From positions 1 through 31,457 of the forward strand of contig CAZJFH010000059.1 in the NCBI GenBank assembly GCA_964545205.1: a stretch of DNA of 31,457 nucleotides, in the 5' to 3' direction. Below are positions 25,396 to 31,457 of this stretch, piece by piece (position 1 is the first letter of the stretch; every line of letters begins with the position of its first letter). The DNA comes from CAZJFH01 sp964545205. GTDB lineage: Bacteria > Pseudomonadota > Alphaproteobacteria > Rhodospirillales > Magnetospirillaceae. The position numbers and the translations under genes are program-made. The notes under the pieces were generated by a model. The model saw only the letters and a list, made by a program, of their open reading frames with translations. It was not told the origin of the DNA and searched no databases.

Positions 25396-26178
25396 ATGCT
25401 CAAGGTGCGGATCATCCCCTGTCTCGACGTCAAGGACGGCCGCGTCGTCAAGGGCGTCAACTTCGTCAACCTGGTCGATGCCGGCGACCCGGTCGAGCAG
25501 GCCAAGGTCTACGACCGCGCCGGCGCCGACGAGCTGACCTTCCTCGACATCACCGCCAGCCACGAGAACCGCGACACCATCCTCGACGTCGTCGCGCGCA
25601 CCGCCGAGCAGTGCTTCATGCCGCTGACGGTGGGCGGCGGCGTGCGCACCAACGACGACATCCGCAAGCTGCTGCTGGCCGGCGCCGACAAGGTCTCGAT
25701 CAACACCGCCGCCGTCCACCGCCCGGAATTCGTGCGCGAGGCGGCCGAGAAGTTCGGCAGCCAGTGCATCGTGGTCGCCATCGACGCCAAGACGGTCGCG
25801 CCCGGCAGGTACGAGATCTTCACCCATGGCGGCCGCAACCCGACCGGCATCGACGCCGTCGAATGGGCGCGGCGCATGGTCGAATACGGCGCCGGCGAGA
25901 TCCTGCTGACCTCGATGGACCGCGACGGCACCAAGCAGGGCTTCGACCTGCCGATGACCCGCGCCATCGCCGACGCGGTGTCGGTGCCGGTGATCGCCTC
26001 GGGCGGCGTCGGCAATCTCGACCACCTGGTCGACGGCGTCACGCAGGGCCACGCCTCGGCGGTGCTGGCGGCCTCGATCTTCCATTTCGGCACCTATTCC
26101 ATCGCCGAGGCCAAGGCCCACATGCAGGCCGCCGGCGTGCCGGTGCGGCCGGTTCACGTTTCGCAGGAGGCACGATGA
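25396..26178 (+). CDS. hisF: Imidazole glycerol phosphate synthase, cyclase subunit HisF
   Basis: The 260-residue barrel uses ammonia from HisH to form imidazole glycerol phosphate and AICAR. Catalytic residues Asp11 (IIPCLDVKDG) and Asp130 (VVAIDAKT) are present, as are TVGGGVRTNDDI (78-89) and ASGGVGNLDHL for phosphate binding. The ammonia-gate region near the N-terminus is conserved. Its stop overlaps the hisE start by 4 bases (ATGA). Confidence 0.97.
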   Translation: MLKVRIIPCLDVKDGRVVKGVNFVNLVDAGDPVEQAKVYDRAGADELTFLDITASHENRDTILDVVARTAEQCFMPLTVGGGVRTNDDIRKLLLAGADKVSINTAAVHRPEFVREAAEKFGSQCIVVAIDAKTVAPGRYEIFTHGGRNPTGIDAVEWARRMVEYGAGEILLTSMDRDGTKQGFDLPMTRAIADAVSVPVIASGGVGNLDHLVDGVTQGHASAVLAASIFHFGTYSIAEAKAHMQAAGVPVRPVHVSQEAR

Positions 26179-26492
26179 GCCACGTCCTCGACGACCTCTA
26201 CGCCACCATCGCCGCCCGGCGCGGCGCCGACCCGACCACCTCCTACACCGCCAAGCTGTTCGACCGCGGCCGCGGCAAGATCGCCCAGAAGGTCGGCGAG
26301 GAGGCGGTCGAGACGGTGATCGCGGCGATCACCGAGGGCCCCGACAAGGTGGTCTCGGAAAGCGCCGACCTGCTCTACCACCTGCTGGTGCTGTGGGCCG
26401 ACGCCGGGGTGACCCCGGAGCGGGTCTGGGACGAGCTGGCCCAGCGCCAGGGTGTGAGCGGCATCGCCGAGAAGAACGCGCGCGGCAGTTAG
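26175..26492 (+). CDS. hisE: Phosphoribosyl-ATP pyrophosphatase HisE
   Basis: The 105-residue all-alpha MazG-like enzyme hydrolyses phosphoribosyl-ATP in the second step of histidine synthesis. The motif KVGEEAVETVIAAI (39-52) and ESADLLYHLLVLW (62-74) carry the acidic metal ligands. It is a stand-alone HisE without the HisI domain. The AGGAGG ribosome site lies in the hisF end, 6 bases before ATG 26175. It closes the his cluster and is followed by a hairpin. Confidence 0.96.
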   Translation: MSHVLDDLYATIAARRGADPTTSYTAKLFDRGRGKIAQKVGEEAVETVIAAITEGPDKVVSESADLLYHLLVLWADAGVTPERVWDELAQRQGVSGIAEKNARGS

Positions 26493-26520
26493 AGCGTGAT
26501 CCGCTTGGCGCGGTCACGCT
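26493..26520. terminator. Hairpin directly after hisE
   Basis: AGCGTGA-T-CCGC pairs with GCGG-TCACGCT (11 base pairs with one bulge) around TTGGC, starting at the base after the hisE stop. There is no T-run, so it may act as a Rho-independent-like pause or be a palindromic repeat; the following 80 bases hold no gene before the HIT ribosome site. Confidence 0.45.
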
Positions 26521-26600
26521 CCAGACGCCACTGAGGCGGCGGCCAAGGGCGCGGAGCGCCCGCCCGGCGAGGGCAAGACAAATCCTAGCGGAGGAGCGAG

Positions 26601-26963
26601 ATGGCCTACGATCCCAACAACATCTTCGCCAGAATCCTGCGCGGCGAGATCCCGTGCTCGAAGGTCTACGAGGACGAGCACGTGCTCGCCTTCAACGACA
26701 TCAACCCGCAGGCCCCGGTCCACGTGCTGGTGATCCCCAAGGGCGCCTACGTGTCGATGGACGACTTCCAGGAGAAGGCCTCGGACGCCGAGATCGCGGC
26801 GCTGTTCCGCGCCGTCGGCCGGATCGCCCGCGACCTCGGCCTGGCGAAGGACGGCTACCGCATCCTCGCCAACACCGGCGCCCACGGCCACCAGGAGGTG
26901 CCGCACCTCCACATCCACATCTTCGGCGGCCGCCAGCTCGGCCACATGCTGCCGCGGTCGTAG
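26601..26963 (+). CDS. HIT family nucleotide hydrolase (HinT-like)
   Basis: The 120-residue protein is a small histidine-triad purine nucleoside phosphoramidase-type enzyme. The active site HLHIHIFGG (about 102-110) gives the His-x-His-x-His triad, and the N-terminal NNIFARILRGEIPCSKVYED (6-25) is the usual HIT start. It likely hydrolyses AMP-linked phosphoramidates. A GGAGG ribosome site precedes ATG 26601. HIT genes are often found just after hisE in this class. Confidence 0.95.
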   Translation: MAYDPNNIFARILRGEIPCSKVYEDEHVLAFNDINPQAPVHVLVIPKGAYVSMDDFQEKASDAEIAALFRAVGRIARDLGLAKDGYRILANTGAHGHQEVPHLHIHIFGGRQLGHMLPRS

Positions 26964-26990
26964 CCCCCTCGCAAGCGCAACTGCCCTGGG

Positions 26991-27055
26991 AGCGCGGGCG
27001 TCCCGCCCGCCAAGCGCCTCGGGCGGCCGGCGGTGCGGGCGAGGACGCCCGCGCT
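26991..27055. repeat. GC-rich inverted repeat between the HIT and quinone reductase genes
   Basis: AGCGCGGGCGTCC (26991-27003) has its exact inverted complement at 27043-27055, and the adjoining GCCCGC (27005-27010) pairs with GCGGGC (27035-27040). The resulting stem-loop of about 65 bases occupies the 127-base gap. Such GCGGGCGTCC elements are common intergenic repeats; a terminator function is possible. Confidence 0.55.
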
Positions 27056-27090
27056 GGGCTGGGCAGGGCGATAGAGGCAGGAGGGCTCCG

Positions 27091-27687
27091 ATGCTGATCC
27101 AGGTCGTCCACGCCCATCCGCTGGAAGACAGCTACAACCACGCCCTGTTCCGCGCCGTCGTCGACACCCTGGAGGCCGGCGGCCACGAGGTCGTCGCCAC
27201 CGACCTCTACCGCGCCGGCTTCGCCCCGGCGATGCGGCCCGCGGAGCGGGCGAGCTATTACGCGCCGCCCTACGACGAGACCGCGATCGCCGAGCTGACC
27301 GACGTGTTGCGCCGCGCCGACGGCGTCATCGCCTGCTTTCCCCATTGGTGGTTCGCGATGCCGGCGATGATGAAGGGCTATTTCGACCGCGTCTGGGGGC
27401 CCGGCGTCGCCTTCCGCCACGCCGCCGGCGGCGGCCGCATCGAGCCCTTGCTGACCAACCTGAAAGTCTTCGGCGTCGTCACCAGCTACGGCGCGCCGTG
27501 GTGGCTGACGCGGCTGGTCATGGGCGATCCCGGGCGCAAGGTGCTGCTGCGCGGGCTCAAGCTGGCCTGCGCGCCCCAGGCGGCGTCGTTCTGGCTGGCC
27601 CATTACGACATGGACCGCGCGACCCCGGCCAGCCGGGCGGCGTTCCTCGACAAGGTGCGGCGGCGCGTGGCGCGGATCGGCGGTTAG
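27091..27687 (+). CDS. NAD(P)H dehydrogenase (quinone), flavodoxin-like fold
   Basis: The 198-residue protein belongs to the NQO1/KefF/MdaB family of FMN- or FAD-binding quinone reductases. The flavin-phosphate loop HAHPLEDSYNHAL (7-19) and the signature FPHWWFAMPAMMKGYFDRV (about 84-102) followed by WGPGVAF are diagnostic. It probably performs two-electron quinone reduction against oxidative stress; a KefC-type partner is not adjacent. AGGAGGG precedes ATG 27091. Confidence 0.93.
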   Translation: MLIQVVHAHPLEDSYNHALFRAVVDTLEAGGHEVVATDLYRAGFAPAMRPAERASYYAPPYDETAIAELTDVLRRADGVIACFPHWWFAMPAMMKGYFDRVWGPGVAFRHAAGGGRIEPLLTNLKVFGVVTSYGAPWWLTRLVMGDPGRKVLLRGLKLACAPQAASFWLAHYDMDRATPASRAAFLDKVRRRVARIGG

Positions 27688-27716
27688 GCGGACCAGCCGG
27701 GAGCTGCCGTTTCAGG

Positions 27717-27808
27717 CGTCATGCCCGCGAAGGCGGGCATCCAATCCTGAGGCATTTCAGCGGGTTGCAGGGCCTCAGGATTGGGCTCCCGCTTCCGCGG
27801 GAGCGACG
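27717..27808. repeat. REPIN-like inverted pair of palindromic repeats
   Basis: Two 37-base units in inverted orientation (27717-27753 and 27772-27808) are separated by 18 bases. Each has its own hairpin (GCCCGC-GAAG-GCGGGC type and CCCGC-TTCC-GCGGG type) and the inner ends CCAATCCTGAGGC are exact inverted copies. Unit 1 shares the GTCATG - hairpin - CATCCA frame with the repeats at 14066-14173. Confidence 0.75.
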
Positions 27809-27840
27809 GGTTGCATTTCTTGACGGGACGGGATGCGGCC

Positions 27841-28101
27841 TCACGACCAGTAGCGGTTGAGCCAGGCGCGGAACCAGATCGGGTTGCCGTCGAGCCAGTA
27901 GCGCCAGCCGCGGCCGCCGTGCTCGACCTTCAGCCGCCATTCGCGGTGGGTGAGGATGAAGCGGCGGGTGTCGCTGTCGGATTCGGCATGGACCAGCACG
28001 AGCTGCTCGAAGGCCAGCACCGTTACCGGATCGTCGCCGAGCCGGCCGATCAGCGACTGCAGCTTGGCCGCGGATCTGTTGTCGAGGGCGATGCGCTGCA
28101 C
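27841..28101 (-). CDS. Small hypothetical protein, no recognised family
   Basis: An 86-residue frame begins at a GTG (28101) and has no clear ribosome site. A stop codon lies upstream in frame with no ATG between. The product is soluble, with a helical first half (RSAAKLQSLIGRLGDDPVT) and a strikingly Trp/Arg-rich end (WRYWLDGNPIWFRAWLNRYW). It stands alone between a REPIN-like repeat and glnD. It could be a real accessory gene or the remnant of one. Confidence 0.4.
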   Translation of the reverse strand: MQRIALDNRSAAKLQSLIGRLGDDPVTVLAFEQLVLVHAESDSDTRRFILTHREWRLKVEHGGRGWRYWLDGNPIWFRAWLNRYWS

Positions 28102-28177
28102 TTCGTTCGAACCAAGGACACTCCCGCACCCCCATACTAACGTTCAGGTACGACGCGGCGAAGTGTAAATCTGCCAG

Positions 28178-30961
28178 CTACTCGGCCGCCGCCTCGGCGG
28201 CGTCCTCGGTTTCGGCGTTCTCGGCCGGGTCGGCCAGGGCCTTGGACAGGCGCTCGCGGATCAGGCGCAGCTTGTTTTCGTGCTCGATCTTCAGGCCGAA
28301 CACGTCCTTGACGTAGAACACGTCGACGACGCGCTCGCCGTAGGTCGAGATGTGGGCCGAGGAGATCTGCAGGCCGATCTCGGTCATCGCCGCGGTGACG
28401 TCGTGCAGCAGCCCGGCGCGGTCGCGGCCGTTGACCTCGATCAGCGTGTGGGTGCGCGAGGCGGTGTTGTCGATCAGCACCCTGGGCGGCACCTTGAACA
28501 CCCGCGTGCGGCTGGGCAGCGGCGAGGCCTTGGCGGCCAGTTCCTTGCGCGCCCGGATGCGGCCCGACAGCGCCTCCTCGATGCAGGTCGACAGCTTGGC
28601 CAGCCGCTCGGGGCTGTCGAAGGCGGTGCCCTCGGCGTCCTGGATCCAGAAGCTGTCGAGCGCCATGCCGTTGGTCAGGGTCAGGATCTTGGCGTCGACG
28701 ATCGAGGCGCCGGAGATCGCCATCGCGCCGGCGATCTGCGAGAACAGGCCGGGATGGTCGCCGGTGTAGACGGTGACCTCGGTGACGCCGCGCGCCTGGT
28801 CGACCTGGGCGTCGACGGTCAGCGGCGCGCCCGAGGCCTCGGCGGCGTGGATCATGCGGGCGTGGCGGACATGGGCGGCGGTGTCGAACAGCACCCAGTA
28901 GGACGGGTAGCCGCGCTGCAGGTGGCCGTCGATGTCGGCCTCGCTCCAGCCCATGCCGGTCAGTTCGTGGCGCAGCGCCGCCTGGGCGCCGGCGACCCGG
29001 GTCTCGCCGCGATCGGCCGACAGGCCGCCGGTCATGACGTCGAGGGCGCGGTAATAGAGCTCGCGCAGCAGCCCGGCCTTCCAGTTGTTCCAGACGCTGG
29101 GCCCGACGGCGCGGATGTCGGCGACGGTCAGCACCAGGAGCAGCCGCAGCCGTTCCGGCGACTGCACCAGGGCGCAGAAGTCCTGCAGCGTCTTGGGATC
29201 GTCGATGTCGCGCTTGAAGGCGGTGCGGCTCATCAGCAGGTGGTGCAGCACCAGCCAGGCGGCGGTCTCGGTCTCCTCGTCGGTCAGGCCGAGGCGCGGG
29301 CCGAGCTTCTGCACCACCTCGGCGCCGAGCACCGAGTGGTCGCCGCCGCGGCCCTTGGCGATGTCGTGCATGAAGGTCGCCAGGTACAGCGCCCGGCGCG
29401 ACTGCACCTTGTGCACGACCTCGCTGGCCACCGGCAGCGCGGCGGCGAGCCGGCCCTGCTCGACCCGGTTGAGGATGCCCAAAGCCTGCAGCGTGTGCTC
29501 GTCGACGGTGTAGACGTGGTACATGTCGTACTGCATCTGCGCGACGACGCGGCCGAAATCGGGCACGAAGCGGCCGAGCACGCCGGCCTCGTTCATGTGC
29601 CGCAGCGCCACCTCGGGGTCCTTGCGCGAGGTCAGCATCTCGAGGAACAGCCGGTTGGCTTCGGGGTCCTCGCGGATGCCGGCGACCAGGCGCAGGCTCT
29701 GGGTGACCAGCGACAGCGCCCGCGGATGGATGTCGAGCTCGTGGTGCAGGGCGGCGTGGAACAGCCGGATGATCGCCACCGGATCCTGGCGGAACTGGTC
29801 GTCGGCGGTCACCGTCAGCCGGTCGCCGTCGAGGCGGAAGCCCTCGACGCTGGCGCGGCGGAACAGGATGTCGGTCAGGCGCAGGCGCGGCTTGCGCTTG
29901 TGCTGCTCCTCGAGCACGGCGCAGAAGATGCGCGTCAGGTCGCCGACGTCCTTGGCGATCAGGAAGTAGTGCTTCATGAACCGCTCGACGCCGCGGGTGC
30001 CGGCGTGCTCGGTGTAGCCCATGCGGCGGCCGATCTCCTGCTGCAGGTCGAAGGTCAGCCGGTCCTCGGGGCGGCCGGTCAGGTAGTGCAGGTGGCAGCG
30101 CACCGTCCACAGGAAGGTCTGGGCCTTGGCGAACTTGATCGCCGCCTCGCGGGTCAGCACCCCGAGATCGGCGAGCTGGCCGACGTCGTTGATCTGGTAG
30201 AGGTACTTGGCGATCCAGTACAGCGTGTGCAGGTCGCGCAGGCCGCCCTTGCCCTCCTTGATGTTGGGCTCGAGCACGTAGCGGGTGTCGCCCATCTTCT
30301 CGTGGCGGGCGTCGCGCTCGGCCAGCTTGGCCTCGACGAACTCCTCGCCGCTGCCGGCGACGACCTCGGCGCGGTAGCGCTGCTTGAGCTGGTCGAACAG
30401 CTCGCGGTCGCCCCACAGCCAGCGCGCCTCCAAGAGCGCCGTGCGGATGGTCAGGTCGCCGCGCGCCTGGCGCAGGCATTCCTCGACCGAGCGGGTCGAG
30501 TGCCCGACCTTCAGGCCGAGATCCCACAGCATGTACAGGATGTACTCGACGACCTGCTCGGCGTAGGGCGTCTTCTTGTAGGGCAGCAGGAACAACAGGT
30601 CGATGTCGGATTGCGGGCTGAGCTCGCCGCGGCCGTAGCCGCCGACCGCCACCACCGACAGCAGCTCGCCGGTGGTGCGCACGCCCTGGGCCAGCACGTT
30701 GGTCACCGCGAAGTCGTGGATGATGCGCACGATCTGGTCGACCAGGAAGCAGTTCTCGCGCACCGTCTCGGTGCCGTTGTTGCGCTCCTCGAAGCGGCGC
30801 TGGACCTCGGCGCGGCCGCGGGCCAGGGCGTCCTTGAACGCCTCCAGCACGGCGGGGCGCACCTTGTGCTTGGGCAGCCCCTGCGCGGCGATGGCGGCCA
30901 GACGCGCCGTCAGCGCCTTGCGGTCGATGACGTCGCGCTGCTTGCGGACCTTGGACGGCAT
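28178..30961 (-). CDS. glnD: Bifunctional [protein-PII] uridylyltransferase / uridylyl-removing enzyme GlnD
   Basis: The 927-residue nitrogen sensor modifies PII proteins according to glutamine level. Domains in order are a nucleotidyltransferase with GGYGRGELSPQSDIDLLF (107-124; metal-binding D119 and D121), a GlnD helical linker (LEPNIKEGKGGLRDLHTLYW), an HD hydrolase domain (DEHTLQAL and FMHDIAKGRGGDHS), and two C-terminal ACT domains (VTVYTGDHPGLFSQIAGAMA and IEVNGRDRAGLLHDVTAAM). Full length, ending in an acidic Ala/Glu tail. The ATG at 30961 is 30 bases after a TATAAT box. The PII gene is not in the window. Confidence 0.97.
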   Translation of the reverse strand: MPSKVRKQRDVIDRKALTARLAAIAAQGLPKHKVRPAVLEAFKDALARGRAEVQRRFEERNNGTETVRENCFLVDQIVRIIHDFAVTNVLAQGVRTTGELLSVVAVGGYGRGELSPQSDIDLLFLLPYKKTPYAEQVVEYILYMLWDLGLKVGHSTRSVEECLRQARGDLTIRTALLEARWLWGDRELFDQLKQRYRAEVVAGSGEEFVEAKLAERDARHEKMGDTRYVLEPNIKEGKGGLRDLHTLYWIAKYLYQINDVGQLADLGVLTREAAIKFAKAQTFLWTVRCHLHYLTGRPEDRLTFDLQQEIGRRMGYTEHAGTRGVERFMKHYFLIAKDVGDLTRIFCAVLEEQHKRKPRLRLTDILFRRASVEGFRLDGDRLTVTADDQFRQDPVAIIRLFHAALHHELDIHPRALSLVTQSLRLVAGIREDPEANRLFLEMLTSRKDPEVALRHMNEAGVLGRFVPDFGRVVAQMQYDMYHVYTVDEHTLQALGILNRVEQGRLAAALPVASEVVHKVQSRRALYLATFMHDIAKGRGGDHSVLGAEVVQKLGPRLGLTDEETETAAWLVLHHLLMSRTAFKRDIDDPKTLQDFCALVQSPERLRLLLVLTVADIRAVGPSVWNNWKAGLLRELYYRALDVMTGGLSADRGETRVAGAQAALRHELTGMGWSEADIDGHLQRGYPSYWVLFDTAAHVRHARMIHAAEASGAPLTVDAQVDQARGVTEVTVYTGDHPGLFSQIAGAMAISGASIVDAKILTLTNGMALDSFWIQDAEGTAFDSPERLAKLSTCIEEALSGRIRARKELAAKASPLPSRTRVFKVPPRVLIDNTASRTHTLIEVNGRDRAGLLHDVTAAMTEIGLQISSAHISTYGERVVDVFYVKDVFGLKIEHENKLRLIRERLSKALADPAENAETEDAAEAAAE

Positions 30962-30990
30962 GCTGACTCCGGGACGGCGGTGGCCGGGCG

Positions 30991-30996
30991 ATTATA
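30991..30996 (-). promoter_or_regulatory. Perfect -10 box upstream of glnD
   Basis: TATAAT on the minus strand (complement of 30991-30996), with a leader of roughly 23 bases to the glnD ATG. A recognisable -35 is lacking; the best match, TGGTGA at an 18-base spacing, is poor. Confidence 0.35.
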
Positions 30997-31041
30997 TCGG
31001 CCCTGCCCCTCCTCTCACCAGGAAATTGCGATGCCCGTTAA

Positions 31042-31457
31042 TTAGGCAGCCCGGCGCCCGGCGACGCTTTTCGCCACAGTCGACAGCCGCCGGCGCTCGG
31101 CGCAGGTGGCGAACTGGCGCGTCAGGTCGCGGGCCCGCGCCACGCCGCCGGGATCGTGGAACAGCTTGCCGAACACCGGCGGACCCAGCGCGTGGGCGGC
31201 GACCAGCAGGAACACCGCCGTCTCGGACTCCGACAGGCCCTCCTCGCCCAGCGCCGCGAACACCGCCGGCGGCACCCGCGCCACCTCGGCGGCGAGCAGG
31301 CGGCGCTCGGCGGCCTCGAGGCCGCGCAGCACGGTGGCGAACTGTTCGGATTCGGCGACGTTCCACACGGTCGGCGGCGCGGCGGCGCGGCGGACGCGGG
31401 CCGGCACCAGCCGCGGCGGCCGGGCGGCGGCGGCGGCGGCGGGCGCGGGCGGCGGCG
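31042..31457 (-). CDS. Hypothetical protein, 5' part cut by the window edge
   Basis: The open frame ends at TAA 31042 and runs off the right edge of the window, so the N-terminus is unknown; an internal GTG at 31407 is a possible start. The visible 121-residue part is Ala/Arg-rich and helical (AESEQFATVLRGLEAAERRL, then LSESETAVFLLVAAHALGPP). The upstream end (31408-31457) would read as a low-complexity Ala/Pro/Arg stretch from GGC/GCG repeats. I recognise no family. It lies 80 bases upstream of glnD on the same strand. Confidence 0.5.
   Translation of the reverse strand, partial: PPPAPAAAAAARPPRLVPARVRRAAAPPTVWNVAESEQFATVLRGLEAAERRLLAAEVARVPPAVFAALGEEGLSESETAVFLLVAAHALGPPVFGKLFHDPGGVARARDLTRQFATCAERRRLSTVAKSVAGRRAA

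Noticed and set aside
31408..31457. GGC/GCG triplet run as a microsatellite
   Set aside because: It is imperfect, and GC-rich Ala/Pro/Arg-coding sequence explains it.

Overview
This window reads as a scaffold from a very GC-rich alphaproteobacterium, probably of the Rhodospirillales or a neighbouring order; I cannot place it more finely. The gene order matches the block known to surround the chromosomal replication origin in this class: rho, hemJ, hemH and hemE on the left arm, and ppsR (the RP001/DUF299 gene), maf, aroE, coaE, dnaQ, secB, a Tim44 gene, mltA, smr, xre, hslUV and the his genes on the right. The hemE-ppsR gap at 8149-8550 is the only gene-free stretch over 300 bases. It is relatively AT-rich, holds a near-consensus DnaA box and a near-perfect parS site, and genes diverge from it on both sides. 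I call it the probable oriC. A second parS site lies at 3510-3525, about 5 kb to the left.

Layout. 50-3510 (+): a thioredoxin-domain DUF255 protein, a DNA-alkyl repair methyltransferase and a quinone oxidoreductase. 3635-8148 (-): a DUF3775 protein, the Rho terminator and three late haem-biosynthesis enzymes (hemE-hemH-hemJ, tightly packed). 8551-12148 (+): ppsR-maf-aroE-coaE-dnaQ with stop/start overlaps. 12133-13151 (-): fxsA-secB. 13296-15402 (+): Tim44-domain protein and the MltA lipoprotein. 15431-18886 (+): a lutA-lutB-(membrane protein)-lutC lactate-utilisation cassette that interrupts the usual mltA-smr neighbourhood. 18867-19783 (+): Smr endonuclease-like protein and an XRE regulator, both overlapping their upstream gene. 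19793-20971 (-): an orphan PAS histidine kinase. 21091-23093 (-): hslV-hslU, containing an N gap. 23306-26492 (+): hisB-hisH-hisA-hisF-hisE. 26601-27687 (+): a HIT protein and a flavodoxin-fold quinone reductase. 27841-31457 (-): a small orphan ORF, glnD, and a protein cut by the window edge.

How it works together. Most genes are housekeeping: replication fidelity (dnaQ), segregation signals (parS), transcription termination (rho), haem, shikimate, CoA and histidine synthesis, protein export and quality control (secB, hslUV), cell-wall turnover (mltA) and nitrogen signalling (glnD). The accessory layer is the lut cassette, the sensor kinase and several families of palindromic intergenic repeats. 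One repeat pair supplies the start-codon region of mltA, and another inverted repeat splits hisH from hisA. No tRNA, rRNA, CRISPR array, transposase or prophage gene was seen. I found no clearly new multi-gene system. The best leads are the origin with an embedded parS, the repeat-derived 5' end of mltA, and the uncharacterised membrane protein inside the lut operon. The N gap in hslU looks like an assembly artefact: the sequence either side of it is duplicated and collapses in frame.
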